A stretch of DNA of 64,000 nt from Pseudomonadales bacterium (lineage in GTDB: Bacteria > Pseudomonadota > Gammaproteobacteria > Pseudomonadales > JAHRWD01): the NCBI GenBank assembly GCA_029210125.1, contig JARGPR010000009.1, forward strand, positions 1 to 64,000, in the 5' to 3' direction. Below, one piece after another: positions 1-7,970 of this stretch. Each line of letters begins with the position of its first letter. Positions within the stretch are counted from its first letter, which is position 1. The notes below the pieces were generated by a model. That model had not been told where the DNA came from. It saw only the letters and a list, made by a program, of their open reading frames with translations, and did not search any database. The translations under genes were made by a program, and so were the position numbers.

Positions 1-45
1 GTGGCTCGCTGATGACGTAAAGCATAGCCGCGACGCTTGATAGAG

Positions 46-135
46 TGCTAACGCCTTTGTAACGGGCAGCGTTGTGGCGAAGCCACGCTTTTAGCTGTCC
101 AGCCCGAAGGGCGATCGTTGACAAACTTGTTAAGC
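46..135 (-). repeat. attC site A of integron array
   Basis: On the plus strand the region is bounded by TGCTAAC (46-52) and GTTAAGC (129-135), the complementary core sites of an attC recombination site, with partly self-complementary sequence between. Two small stems with GAA loops (GTGGC-GAA-GCCAC and GCCC-GAA-GGGC) lie inside. It is almost the same as attC B at 549-638, as expected for homogeneous attC sites of a chromosomal integron. It belongs to the cassette carrying the ORF at 143-544. The leftmost core is slightly degenerate. The cassette beyond it leaves the window: bases 1-45 hold no recognisable gene. Confidence 0.8.
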
Positions 136-142
136 ATTTTCT

Positions 143-544
143 CTACCACAGTACGTACTTGTATTTTACTTGGCCAGACTCAATATTTATTGAGCAATTA
201 GCCAAGACCTTTCCCACAACAAATTTTTCAAAGTAACCATTGCTCAAGGTGTATTCACTATTGCCGTTTAGCTTGCTATATATTTCAGCGGCAACCTCTG
301 GAGAAACCACTACTTCCCCGCTTTCATCATACCAAACACCTTGTGGTGCAATTGAGTATGAATGAGGTCGCTCACCAACAACATATTCTGAACTAAATTC
401 TTCATCACAAGCTCCTAAAAATACTTCTTCGATCGGCAGTGGAGTGGTTGGCCAGACCAGGGCAATAACAAGCAACACTGCAATCAGCAATGGCGGGAGA
501 ATTAATACTCCTAGAATAATCCTTACTGGCCGATTCAATTTCAT
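143..544 (-). CDS. Integron cassette protein, membrane-anchored, unknown function
   Basis: This 133-residue protein is not recognised. Residues 9-31 form one strongly hydrophobic segment after a positively charged start, so it is probably anchored in the inner membrane with the rest outside the cytoplasm; it could also be a long signal peptide. The remainder is soluble with two cysteines. The ORF lies exactly between two attC sites and its stop codon is next to the core site of attC A, so it is the whole gene of one integron cassette. It reads away from the integrase, as normal cassette genes do, and was probably acquired horizontally. Confidence 0.75.
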   Translation of the reverse strand: MKLNRPVRIILGVLILPPLLIAVLLVIALVWPTTPLPIEEVFLGACDEEFSSEYVVGERPHSYSIAPQGVWYDESGEVVVSPEVAAEIYSKLNGNSEYTLSNGYFEKFVVGKVLANCSINIESGQVKYKYVLW

Positions 545-548
545 AGAT

Positions 549-638
549 GCTTAACGCCTAGTGAATGGGCAGCCTTGTGGCGAAGCCACGCTTAAGGCTG
601 TCCAGCCCGAAGGGCGATCATTGCACGCCTTGTTAAAG
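549..638 (-). repeat. attC site B of integron array
   Basis: The site is bounded by GCTTAAC (549-555) and GTTAAAG (632-638). The inside matches attC A over most of its length, including the stems GTGGC-GAA-GCCAC and GCCC-GAA-GGGC and the outer pair AGCCTT/AAGGCT. This attC ends the cassette of the 633-1022 gene, whose stop codon TAA overlaps the core site. The near identity of A and B shows both cassettes share one attC family. Confidence 0.85.
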
Positions 639-1022
639 GTTACCTGCCGCGATGCCCACTATTATTAAAATTGCTATACCTAACATGAACCAATTGCCGA
701 ATTTACGACTAGCAATAGATTCTTGAGTGCTGATTGGTTGCAGTGGAAGTGACGCTAATTCACCGAAACGACCTGCAAGCCAAATAAATGGTATGGCTAC
801 TAAAACATAAATATTATTGCTGACAAAGAATACAAGAATTGTCAGTGCTATTACCAGCCAAGAAACTAGAAATGGCCAGGCTGATTGAAAACCAAGCCGA
901 TACTTTGAGTGAACATAACTCAACTCACCGCAGCTACTACATTTTGCAGGTGTATCGGACCCGCACCAGAACTTGGTCCATATTCCTATTCCATTATTCT
1001 TGCAGTGTGGACACTGAAACAT
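633..1022 (-). CDS. Integron cassette protein with zinc ribbon and membrane segments
   Basis: This 129-residue protein is not recognised by name. It starts with a CPHC pair (C4, C7) followed by CSSC (C28, C31), a classic four-cysteine zinc ribbon of about 30 residues. Hydrophobic segments follow at about 47-67, 69-86 and 113-128, so a small metal-binding head is tethered to the membrane. The ORF fills the cassette between attC B and attC C. The start codon lies a few bases after the core of attC C, which is usual in cassettes. Function is unknown. Confidence 0.75.
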   Translation of the reverse strand: MFQCPHCKNNGIGIWTKFWCGSDTPAKCSSCGELSYVHSKYRLGFQSAWPFLVSWLVIALTILVFFVSNNIYVLVAIPFIWLAGRFGELASLPLQPISTQESIASRKFGNWFMLGIAILIIVGIAAGNL

Positions 1023-1029
1023 GAAAGAC

Positions 1030-1134
1030 CTTTAACGCTCAGCTCACCGCGCAAATTTTAGATGGCGCTTTTTTTGCGTCTTTTTGCAAAAAAGGTGACA
1101 GCTAAAATTTGTCCGGTGGAGCTGCTTGTTAAGG
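1030..1134 (-). repeat. attC site C of integron array (long stem)
   Basis: Core sites CTTTAAC (1030-1036) and GTTAAGG (1128-1134) bound about 105 bp that fold back on themselves. CAGCTCACC near the left pairs with GGTGGAGCTG near the right, AAATTTTAG pairs with CTAAAATTT, and a T/A-rich centre closes the hairpin. The family differs from attC A and B, so this cassette came from another source. It ends the cassette carrying the lipoprotein gene at 1129-1665. Confidence 0.85.
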
Positions 1135-1665
1135 CTTTGATAACTTGAAGGTATCACGTTCATTTTTAAGATTGCTGACTACGACTAGTTCTACTGGAAA
1201 TTCAATTGGGGCATTTATATCTAAAACATCAATGTTCCACCAAAATCCTACACCTCCCGAGTAAGATATAGGTCTGTTGGCAATAGAATCACGACCTTTT
1301 CTTCGGTAAATTTCTTTGCCGTCTTTAAGAAGCACATATTCGAGCCATTTAGGGTTGGCAGCATCAATAGTTAGCGCCTCATAATGGATTTGTATTCTGC
1401 CACCTTGAGGTAAATTTTCTAATGCTTCTTTAAGTTCACTCTCTGAAGACATTCGATTATTCATTGTTTTAGTAACTTCAGTTCTTAGGAAATTATTGTC
1501 TTTATATTCTATAGTGACCCCACCGCCATAAATTTGTTTATCATGTTCGATGGAATATCCATTGCCTTCATTATAAGGCAATCCTGTTATCTTATTTAAT
1601 GCTGCGCAGCCAGAAAGCACCAATAATAAGCAAAGAACAATATAGGCTTTTTTATACGTAAACAT
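1129..1665 (-). CDS. Integron cassette lipoprotein, unknown function
   Basis: This 178-residue protein has a clear lipoprotein signal: basic start, hydrophobic stretch and lipobox LSGC with the modified cysteine at residue 20. The mature part is hydrophilic and probably beta-rich, and it is exported to the periplasm or outer membrane. No family is recognised. The stop codon lies in the core site of attC C, so the gene fills one cassette. It reads in the normal cassette direction, away from attI, and could be transcribed from a cassette promoter near attI. Confidence 0.8.
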   Translation of the reverse strand: MFTYKKAYIVLCLLLVLSGCAALNKITGLPYNEGNGYSIEHDKQIYGGGVTIEYKDNNFLRTEVTKTMNNRMSSESELKEALENLPQGGRIQIHYEALTIDAANPKWLEYVLLKDGKEIYRRKGRDSIANRPISYSGGVGFWWNIDVLDINAPIEFPVELVVVSNLKNERDTFKLSKP

Positions 1666-1694
1666 TTAATTTTCCTTCTAGTTGTTGTTTTATG

Positions 1695-1749
1695 CCTTAA
1701 CGCCAAAAGTAACCGGCGGCGTAGCCGTCCGATTGACGACTTGTTATAC
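1695..1749 (-). repeat. attC site D of integron array (short)
   Basis: CCTTAAC (1695-1701) and GTTATAC (1743-1749) are the two outer core sites, about 55 bp apart. The interior contains the stem CGGCGGC-GTA-GCCGTCCG. This is the shortest attC of the array, near the minimum for the class. It belongs to the cassette nearest the integrase, which runs to the attI core at 1992-1998. Confidence 0.75.
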
Positions 1750-1769
1750 GAATTAAGAGGAGCGATATA

Positions 1770-1997
1770 ATGCTTGCAATAGTGAACGTAACAGAATGCG
1801 AAGGCCAGGAACTTGACGACTACGAGATTAGAATTAACTCCCGCGTGATTGGTAGATTCCAGCACGAACGGAGTTACAACGGGGCTGCACAGTGTTTACG
1901 TGATGCCGCTGATTGCATGGATAAAAAAGGGCGAGATATTGATACAGATGCACTAGAAGCGTTGCTGCCACTCTTTAAGAGAATTGATGCCGTATAA
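1770..1997 (+). CDS. Small protein of first cassette, inverted relative to the array
   Basis: This 75-residue acidic soluble protein is not assigned to a family; its general look (short, cysteine-containing, hydrophilic) is common among integron cassette products. The start ATG is preceded by AAGAGGAG at a good spacing, so it has its own ribosome binding site. The stop codon TAA overlaps the attI core GTATAAC at 1992-1998. It runs toward the integrase, opposite to the other cassette genes, and so cannot use a cassette promoter in attI. It must have its own promoter or be silent. It sits in the first position, normally the best expressed and most recently inserted. Confidence 0.7.
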   Translation: MLAIVNVTECEGQELDDYEIRINSRVIGRFQHERSYNGAAQCLRDAADCMDKKGRDIDTDALEALLPLFKRIDAV

Positions 1998-2103
1998 CAG
2001 TGTTAATAAGCGGAACCCATTTTCCACGTATTGGTTGTATATAGGTGGATAGGTTTTCCATGTATTATGATATTAAGATATAAAACATGGAAAATTACAA
2101 CTT
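1992..2103 (-). other. attI recombination site and integrase leader
   Basis: This is the region between the first cassette and the integrase start. GTATAAC at 1992-1998 is the complement of the crossover core GTTATAC. It contains TTTTCCACGTATT (2020-2032) and TTTTCCATGTATT (2054-2066) as direct repeats, plus ACATGGAAAA (2085-2094) as an inverted copy, a pattern like the integrase-binding repeats of attI sites. No LexA-type CTGT-N8-ACAG box is visible, so SOS control of the integrase is not supported. A closely related sequence lies at 27055-27136. The limits are inferred from position. Confidence 0.7.
2054..2094. promoter_or_regulatory. Inverted repeat upstream of the integrase gene
   Basis: TTTTCCATGT (2054-2063) and ACATGGAAAA (2085-2094) are perfect 10-base inverted repeats around an A/T-rich 21-base centre, ending 9 bases before the integrase start codon. 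The centre holds several -10-like sequences in both directions. It could be integrase binding sites, an operator, or a hairpin in the integrase leader. The sequence does not decide between these. Confidence 0.5.
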
Positions 2104-3117
2104 ATGCGATCTCGCCGAGAGAATATACCCGATAAGCCTCTTTTTCGTCCTCAACCGGGTAAGCTGCTTGAGCAGGTATCTGAGGTGATGCGTTACTATC
2201 ACTACAGTAAGAGGTCGGAAGAGTCGTACCGACGTTGGATCAAGCAATTTATTTTGTTCAATGATAAGCGCCATCCATCTGAGTTGGGGAAACCGGAAAT
2301 CGAACGTTTTTTGAGCCATTTGGCGGTTAATCGTAACGTCGCGAGCTCAACACAATCACAGGCTTTAAACGCGATTGTATTTCTCTACAAAAAGGTGCTG
2401 GATCTACCGATCGCTGATGACTTAGCACCGATACGTTCCAAAAAACCTGTGCGCTTGCCGGTTGTGCTGTCTACCGAGGAGATGTCTAGATTACTTGCGC
2501 AGATGTCGGGTGATAATTTGCTGATGGCGCGTTTGATGTACGGAGGTGGTCTTCGTTTGATGGAGTTGGTGAGGCTGCGTGTTAAGGATATCGATTTTGA
2601 TAACGGATATATCGTGGTGCGGGACGGCAAGGGTGGGGGCGACCGCACTACTCTGCTGGGCGAGTCTGTAGTGGATGATTTGAAAGCGCACCTGGCGCAG
2701 GTCAGGCAGATTTATGATCAGGATTTTTCGGATGGGAATGCCAATGTCTATATGCCGAATGCACTGGCTCAAAAATTCCGCAATGCACCGTCATCCTGGG
2801 ATTGGCAGTATGCTTTTCCATCTAAAAAGTTGTCGAAAGATCCGCGTAGTGATGCGATTAGACGCCACCATGTGAGCGAGTCTAATTTACAAAAAGCGAT
2901 TCGAGTAGCGAAAAATCGGGCGGGCATTACTAAACCGACTACGCCCCATACGTTACGGCATTCTTTTGCGACTCATTTATTGGAGGCGGGTACTAATATT
3001 CGTGTGGTACAAAAATTACTGGGTCATAAAGATGTTAAGACCACGGAGATTTATACCCATGTATTACAGCAGCAATTGCATAATGTGGTGAGTCCTCTGG
3101 AGCGGCTTAAGTTTTAG
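2104..3117 (+). CDS. intI: Integron integrase IntI (tyrosine recombinase)
   Basis: This 337-residue tyrosine recombinase recombines attI with attC sites to capture or excise cassettes. Catalytic residues are visible: R151 (GGLRLMEL), K176, H282 and R285 (PHTLRHSF), H308 (LLGHKD) and Y317 (EIYTH). Residues about 227-256 (around WDWQYAFPS to RRHH) form the extra segment that separates IntI from other tyrosine recombinases. The length is normal and no frameshift or stop is seen, so it is probably active. The gene is divergent from the cassette array, with attI on its 5' side, the standard integron layout. Confidence 0.95.
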   Translation: MRSRRENIPDKPLFRPQPGKLLEQVSEVMRYYHYSKRSEESYRRWIKQFILFNDKRHPSELGKPEIERFLSHLAVNRNVASSTQSQALNAIVFLYKKVLDLPIADDLAPIRSKKPVRLPVVLSTEEMSRLLAQMSGDNLLMARLMYGGGLRLMELVRLRVKDIDFDNGYIVVRDGKGGGDRTTLLGESVVDDLKAHLAQVRQIYDQDFSDGNANVYMPNALAQKFRNAPSSWDWQYAFPSKKLSKDPRSDAIRRHHVSESNLQKAIRVAKNRAGITKPTTPHTLRHSFATHLLEAGTNIRVVQKLLGHKDVKTTEIYTHVLQQQLHNVVSPLERLKF

Positions 3118-3140
3118 TGGTTTTGTGTCGATAAGTTGCA

Positions 3141-3770
3141 CTAAGAAAGTAGCCGTTTAAGCCAGCCTTCGTCAAGATGCTCTTTACATTGGCCATACTG
3201 TGCGCTGTAATTTTTTGATCTTTTCTCCACTTTTTTTGCAACACCTTTTAACCACGCTTTGTTTTTGTATGAGCCTCTGGCATAGCCGCCGTGACCTTCG
3301 TGGTAGTTTAGGTACTGGTGGTATGCATCCCACTTTGAAATTTTATTTTGTTTGTTGGTTTTATTCATATACCAAAAAATAAAATCGATCGCGTCGTCAA
3401 AGTCATCCCTGTCGCTGAATATAGAGCCCGCGTCTTTTTGGTATTCGTCCCAGGTTCCTGTTTGTGCCTGTGCGTAGCCGTAGGCTGAGCTGGCTCTGCC
3501 GTAGGGGATAAAACCCAGGAAGTAGCGCATGGGTGGTTTTGCATCGCTTACAAATCTGGATTCCTGATACATGATGGCCATAGGTATGGTTACCGGCCCG
3601 CCCCAGCGTTTACTTGATGATTTTGCGGCTTTATACCAGTCACGTTTTTCGCTGAACATGTCGCAAATGTTGTCAAGTTTTTTTGGTGCGGATGTGCAGC
3701 CTGCCACGAACAAAATGGAAATAGCCAACCACGCAACGCAAATTGTTTTTATGTTTCGGGCGTTTTTCAT
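3141..3770 (-). CDS. Lipoprotein with lytic transglycosylase-like (SLT) domain
   Basis: The lipobox FVAGC lies at about residues 21-25 from the chosen start; an alternative start five codons upstream exists. MAIMYQESRF holds the glutamate that would be catalytic in SLT-type lytic transglycosylases, followed by SSAYGYAQAQTGTW, the usual second motif of the fold. The protein would be anchored to the outer membrane and cut peptidoglycan glycan strands. About 210 residues is a single-domain length. It is convergent with the integrase gene and upstream of lnt's far end, so it marks the return to chromosomal core genes. Substrate and role are inferred from family only. Confidence 0.75.
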   Translation of the reverse strand: MKNARNIKTICVAWLAISILFVAGCTSAPKKLDNICDMFSEKRDWYKAAKSSSKRWGGPVTIPMAIMYQESRFVSDAKPPMRYFLGFIPYGRASSAYGYAQAQTGTWDEYQKDAGSIFSDRDDFDDAIDFIFWYMNKTNKQNKISKWDAYHQYLNYHEGHGGYARGSYKNKAWLKGVAKKVEKRSKNYSAQYGQCKEHLDEGWLKRLLS

Positions 3771-3824
3771 TCCTGTGATATTCAAGATAGGTGACTATTT
3801 TGGTGGCTGCTGAGGCTTTTGGGT

Positions 3825-5435
3825 TCAGGTTTTGATGGCTAATATAACTCGGCTGGATACTATTGCTAGTAATATAGCAGCACAAAATAGCAATAGGGGC
3901 GACGAGCCATAACGGAAGTAGGGTGTCTCTCCAGTCATTTTTTTGGCCTGCCCGGTTAAGACTTGAAGTTTAAATTGTTCGGTCTTTTGCAGGATGTGGC
4001 CTTTGTGATCAACAATGGCTGACACGCCGTTGTTGGTGGCACGAATCAGATAACGACCCACTTCCAGTGCGCGAAACTGCGCCATTTGTAAATGTTGTAA
4101 GGGGCCAATGGAGCTGCCAAACCAGGAGTCGTTGCTGATGGTGATGATCAGGTCGTTGCTTTTTTCTAACACTAGTTTGGGGTAGGCAATTTCATAACAT
4201 ATTAACGGCAGTAGGGTTAGCTCGCCGGCGTTTAGTAGCGGTTGCTCTGGGTTGCCGACGGAAAGTTTGGACATGGGCAGATCAAAAAACTCGATAAGGC
4301 CACGGAGGTAATTCTCAAACGGTACAAATTCCCCAAAGGGGACTAACTTACGCTTGTGGTATATCTGGTGTGGTTGGTTGGGGTGTTGCTGTTGCAGGGC
4401 TAACATTGAGTTGTATATTTGGTAGCCCTGTTTATCGGTGGGGATGGCTTCCAGTAATCCGGTGATCAGTGTGCTGTTTTTCGGGAGCTGTTGGCGCATT
4501 TTTTCTAGAAATGGTTCAACGTTGTGTACAAATTGTGGGACCGCGCTTTCAGGCCAAAGGATGATGTCATGTGGCGGAAGTTCAAGGGTGGCTTGTTGGT
4601 AGCGTTGTAGAATCGCGGGTAAATTGTGGGGCTTCCATTTTTCCAGCTGGGCGATATTACCCTGAACCAAAGCTACTTTGATCTCGCTTGATTCTGGCGC
4701 GCTTTTGACCCATTGAACCTGTTGCAGTGCAAATCCACTTGCCCAGGGGAGAATAGCGACGAGTAACCAGGTAAGTTGGTGGGTTGGGTTGCGGAGAGTA
4801 GCCTTGTCGGAATCTGCAGTGCCTGCGGTTGCGGCTTTGGGGGCGGATATGAACTGGGAAAATGATTGCGGTAACAGGTTGGACAGTGCTGCCGCACTGA
4901 ATACGATCAACAGGCTGCAACCGTACACACCAATCACAGGTGCCCAACCTGCCAGCGGGCTTTCTAGTCCGGCATAGCCTACATATAACCAGGGAAAGCC
5001 GGATAGTAGCCAACTGCGTAACCATTCAAACAATACCCATAGAGTAGGGAATACTGCGAATTTGAGGGTGGCAGAAGGGCCGGTTAGTCGCGCAAATAGA
5101 TAATTTTGAACAGCAAACAGTAATGCTAACCCTGCCGAAAAAATTAGCGTTAAAAATCCTGCGAGCAGCGGGCTTGCGCCGCCAAACTGGTTAATGCTGA
5201 CGTATACCCATGATACTCCGGCACCGAAAAACCCCAGGCCGTACATGAACCCTAATTGTGATGCTTTGAATGGCGAGTCTGTTTTAGAAAGCTGGAATAG
5301 TAGCCCCACGGAAATTAATGCGGTGGGCCAGAAATTAAACGGCGCGAGAGACAGGGGGAATATAGCACCGGCGATCAGCGCTAACAGGGTTGGTTTGTGG
5401 CGGATAGCATTGAGGGCTGCGCGGAAAAAGTTCAT
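3825..5435 (-). CDS. lnt: Apolipoprotein N-acyltransferase
   Basis: Lnt adds the third acyl chain to the N-terminal cysteine of lipoproteins at the inner membrane. The 536 residues start with about six membrane segments (to about residue 210) and continue with a nitrilase-like domain. The family's catalytic Glu, Lys and Cys are in WPESAVPQ, HKRKLVPFGEF and LICYEIAYP; a final hydrophobic segment closes the protein. It lies downstream of corC on the same strand, the usual ybeY-corC-lnt order of gammaproteobacteria. Several lipoproteins in this window would be its substrates. Confidence 0.96.
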   Translation of the reverse strand: MNFFRAALNAIRHKPTLLALIAGAIFPLSLAPFNFWPTALISVGLLFQLSKTDSPFKASQLGFMYGLGFFGAGVSWVYVSINQFGGASPLLAGFLTLIFSAGLALLFAVQNYLFARLTGPSATLKFAVFPTLWVLFEWLRSWLLSGFPWLYVGYAGLESPLAGWAPVIGVYGCSLLIVFSAAALSNLLPQSFSQFISAPKAATAGTADSDKATLRNPTHQLTWLLVAILPWASGFALQQVQWVKSAPESSEIKVALVQGNIAQLEKWKPHNLPAILQRYQQATLELPPHDIILWPESAVPQFVHNVEPFLEKMRQQLPKNSTLITGLLEAIPTDKQGYQIYNSMLALQQQHPNQPHQIYHKRKLVPFGEFVPFENYLRGLIEFFDLPMSKLSVGNPEQPLLNAGELTLLPLICYEIAYPKLVLEKSNDLIITISNDSWFGSSIGPLQHLQMAQFRALEVGRYLIRATNNGVSAIVDHKGHILQKTEQFKLQVLTGQAKKMTGETPYFRYGSSPLLLFCAAILLAIVSSRVILAIKT

Positions 5436-5513
5436 AGCTGATTCTACAGGTTTGTTCGGCGGGATTTATTTAACCGAAATATTCGGTAGCTTTATTGGCG
5501 CTGGGAAGGCTGC

Positions 5514-6371
5514 TTACAGGTCGTCGTTCTCTACGTTTTCGGTGACCCGTAAAAGATGGATGCGTCGATTGTCGGCATTAAGAACCCTGAAGTTGAGCGA
5601 GCCAATAGTGATGCTGTCATCCCTTTTTGGCAGGCGGCCAAAGCTTTGCAGCACAATACCACCGATAGTATCGAACTCATCAAGACTAAAGTTGGTTTTG
5701 AAGTAGTCATTAAACTCTTCGATTTCTGTGAGTGCTTTTACTACAAAGGTGTTGTCGTCAAATTTCTTGATGTAGCTGTCATCGTCAACATCGTACTCAT
5801 CTTCAATTTCACCGACGATCTGTTCCAGCACATCTTCAATGGTTACAGCGCCACCGAAGTGTCCATATTCATCAAACACGATGGCCATGTGGTTGTGGGT
5901 AGTGCGAAATTCACGCAGTAATACGTTGAGTGCTTTGCTTTCTGGTACTGCCGTAGCGGCACGCAGATGGTCTTTGATCTGGAATTCGTCCAGCTTACCG
6001 TCCAGGGAAAGCGGTAATAGATCCTTGGCGAGCAATATACCCACTACCTCGTCGGGCCCTTCGCCGAGCACAGGAAAACGCGAATGGCCTGACTCTATGA
6101 TGATGGGAAGAAATTCTCCTGGCTCGGTACTGGCGTTGACGGTTACCAGTTGGCTTCGCGGAATCATAATGTCCCGTACCTGCATATTGGATACCTGCAT
6201 CGCTCCTTCGATAATACTTAGGGCTTCGGTATCAATGACCTGATCTTTTTCTGCTTCGCGCAGAACGGTTTTAAGTTGTTGCCTGGCGCTGGATCGATCG
6301 CCACTAAAAAAGCTCAGCACTCGGCTGAGCCAGCTCGAGTCAGGTTCTGGGGGTTTGGGTTTCCGGGTCAT
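5514..6371 (-). CDS. corC: CorC-type CBS domain protein
   Basis: This 285-residue protein has a CBS pair at about residues 65-190 (around VRDIMIPRSQLVTV and IVFDEYGHFGGAVTIEDVLEQIVGEIEDEYD) and a CorC/HlyC transporter-associated domain at about 205-282. It lacks the membrane DUF21 domain of larger paralogs, matching the short CorC encoded next to lnt. It has been linked to magnesium and cobalt efflux with CorA, but the biochemical role is not settled. It lies between ybeY and lnt and is probably cotranscribed. Confidence 0.93.
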   Translation of the reverse strand: MTRKPKPPEPDSSWLSRVLSFFSGDRSSARQQLKTVLREAEKDQVIDTEALSIIEGAMQVSNMQVRDIMIPRSQLVTVNASTEPGEFLPIIIESGHSRFPVLGEGPDEVVGILLAKDLLPLSLDGKLDEFQIKDHLRAATAVPESKALNVLLREFRTTHNHMAIVFDEYGHFGGAVTIEDVLEQIVGEIEDEYDVDDDSYIKKFDDNTFVVKALTEIEEFNDYFKTNFSLDEFDTIGGIVLQSFGRLPKRDDSITIGSLNFRVLNADNRRIHLLRVTENVENDDL

Positions 6372-6406
6372 CTGTATGCCTATGTTGCGTAGGTTGTCTG
6401 GTTTAG

Positions 6407-6856
6407 TTAATAAGGATTTGGAATGCCGAGTTGTGCAAGCAATTCAATTTCCTGTTGTTCCATCTGTTCTGCATCTTCGCTTTCGATATGATCAAAGCCT
6501 AGCAGGTGCAGGGTTCCATGCATTATAAGGTGAGCCCAATGATGCTCGACGGGTTTGTTTTGCTGGTTGGCCTCAGCCACTACCACCGGGGCACAGACTG
6601 CGAGATCTCCTAGCAGTGGTTCCGGGTCATCAGTGGTTGGATGATAGGCGAAGGCCAAAACGTTGGTGGGTTTATCTTTATCGCGATACTGTCCGTTTAA
6701 CTGGATCATCTCATCGTTTTCGACGATACGAATATTGACGTCACCATCTTCTCTAAAAGGCAGTAGGGCCGTTTCGACCCATTTACGAAATTGCTGCTCC
6801 TTCGGAAGCTCGAAGTGGCTTGTACAGCCACTTTCTATATGAACCTGAAAACTCAT
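6407..6856 (-). CDS. ybeY: Endoribonuclease YbeY (rRNA maturation)
   Basis: YbeY is a zinc metalloendonuclease that acts in 16S rRNA 3' end maturation and ribosome quality control. The signature HGTLHLLGFDH at residues 113-123 gives the three zinc histidines (H113, H117, H123). The 149 residues match the normal length. Its start overlaps the end of phoH by four bases, indicating translational coupling, and corC follows. Confidence 0.96.
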   Translation of the reverse strand: MSFQVHIESGCTSHFELPKEQQFRKWVETALLPFREDGDVNIRIVENDEMIQLNGQYRDKDKPTNVLAFAYHPTTDDPEPLLGDLAVCAPVVVAEANQQNKPVEHHWAHLIMHGTLHLLGFDHIESEDAEQMEQQEIELLAQLGIPNPY

Positions 6857-7869
6857 CGTCGGTTGTTGGTTTCATTTTCATCGTGATGGCTTTCGTAGGC
6901 CTCGACAATCCGCTGCACCAGCGGGTGCCGCACCACATCGGTAGAACGAAAGTGGGTAAAGCCGATGCCTTTGACGTCCGCGAGAATTCTGCTGGCTTCA
7001 ATCAGGCCAGAGGCCGTGCCGCGGGGCAGATCTATCTGGGTGGTATCGCCGGTAATGACTGCGGAGGTGCCAAAACCGATGCGGGTCAGAAACATTTTCA
7101 TCTGTTCTGCGGTGGTGTTCTGGGATTCGTCAAGAATCACAAATGCATTGTTGATGGTGCGCCCTCGCATGTAGGCAAGGGGCGCCACTTCGATGATATT
7201 TCGTTCGATCATTTTGTCGACCTTTTCGAAGCCGATCATCTCATAGAGCGCATCGTAGAGTGGTCGTAGGTAGGGATCGATTTTTTGCGCCAAATCCCCA
7301 GGTAGAAACCCTAGTTTTTCGCCCGCTTCAACCGCTGGTCGTACCAATAAAATTCGGTCTACCTGCTCTTTTTCAAGCGCTTCTACTGCACAGGCTACCG
7401 CCAGATAAGTTTTGCCGGTGCCGGCGGGGCCAATACCAAAATGGATATCCTGATCGCGGATTGACTGCACATATCCACGCTGGCTATTACCTTTGGGTTT
7501 GATGGTGATCCGTTTGGTGCGAATCAACAGGGATGCGTTTTCAGTATCGGGCTGGGTTTGAGTATTTTGGGATTGCTTTAAGTCGGCAGTTTCGATGGCG
7601 TTTCCCTGAATCAACAGATGTACATTCTCAGCGCTGAGGGGCTGGTCATTGAGGGTTTCCTGATACATTTTGTGTAGTACACGGCATGCGGAATCGACCT
7701 GCGCCGGGTCGCCGGCAAGCTCGAAATCGTTTCCGTGGTTGTGAATGCGGATACCAAGACGTGTTTCAACCTGTTTGATATTTTGGTTGAACTGCCCACA
7801 TAGGTTTGTCAGGCGTTTAGTATCATAGGGTTCCAGCGACAGTTGCTGGGTTTGTGGTTGTGTATTCAA
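6853..7869 (-). CDS. ybeZ: PhoH-like ATPase (YbeZ)
   Basis: This 338-residue P-loop ATPase has Walker A GPAGTGKTY at about residue 145 and Walker B-like FVILDESQN at about 240. An N-terminal KH-like region precedes it. YbeZ works with YbeY in RNA handling and ribosome maturation. The end overlaps ybeY, and miaB lies about 100 bases upstream on the same strand, the conserved miaB-ybeZ-ybeY-corC-lnt order. Confidence 0.95.
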   Translation of the reverse strand: MNTQPQTQQLSLEPYDTKRLTNLCGQFNQNIKQVETRLGIRIHNHGNDFELAGDPAQVDSACRVLHKMYQETLNDQPLSAENVHLLIQGNAIETADLKQSQNTQTQPDTENASLLIRTKRITIKPKGNSQRGYVQSIRDQDIHFGIGPAGTGKTYLAVACAVEALEKEQVDRILLVRPAVEAGEKLGFLPGDLAQKIDPYLRPLYDALYEMIGFEKVDKMIERNIIEVAPLAYMRGRTINNAFVILDESQNTTAEQMKMFLTRIGFGTSAVITGDTTQIDLPRGTASGLIEASRILADVKGIGFTHFRSTDVVRHPLVQRIVEAYESHHDENETNNRR

Positions 7870-7970
7870 TCTGTGGGAAACCGGCTGCGCGGTTGTACAT
7901 TTGGGTTAGAGCATATACCGGATCTTCAAGACTGTGAAGAATAATTAGAGGTTTTTTGGACAGCGTTGCT

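Noticed and set aside
2005-2040. Small leader peptide in both attI regions (ATGGGTTCCGCT and ATGGGCTCCGCT frames on the minus strand), like ORF-11 of class 1 integrons
   Set aside because: The purine-rich sequence directly abuts the ATG, too close for a ribosome binding site, and the frames are only four or five codons.
2000-2103. LexA box controlling the integrase
   Set aside because: No CTGT-N8-ACAG or close form is visible in the leader.
3571-3813. Plus-strand frame opposite the transglycosylase gene
   Set aside because: It is the shadow of the minus-strand lipoprotein gene, which has a clear lipobox and SLT motifs.
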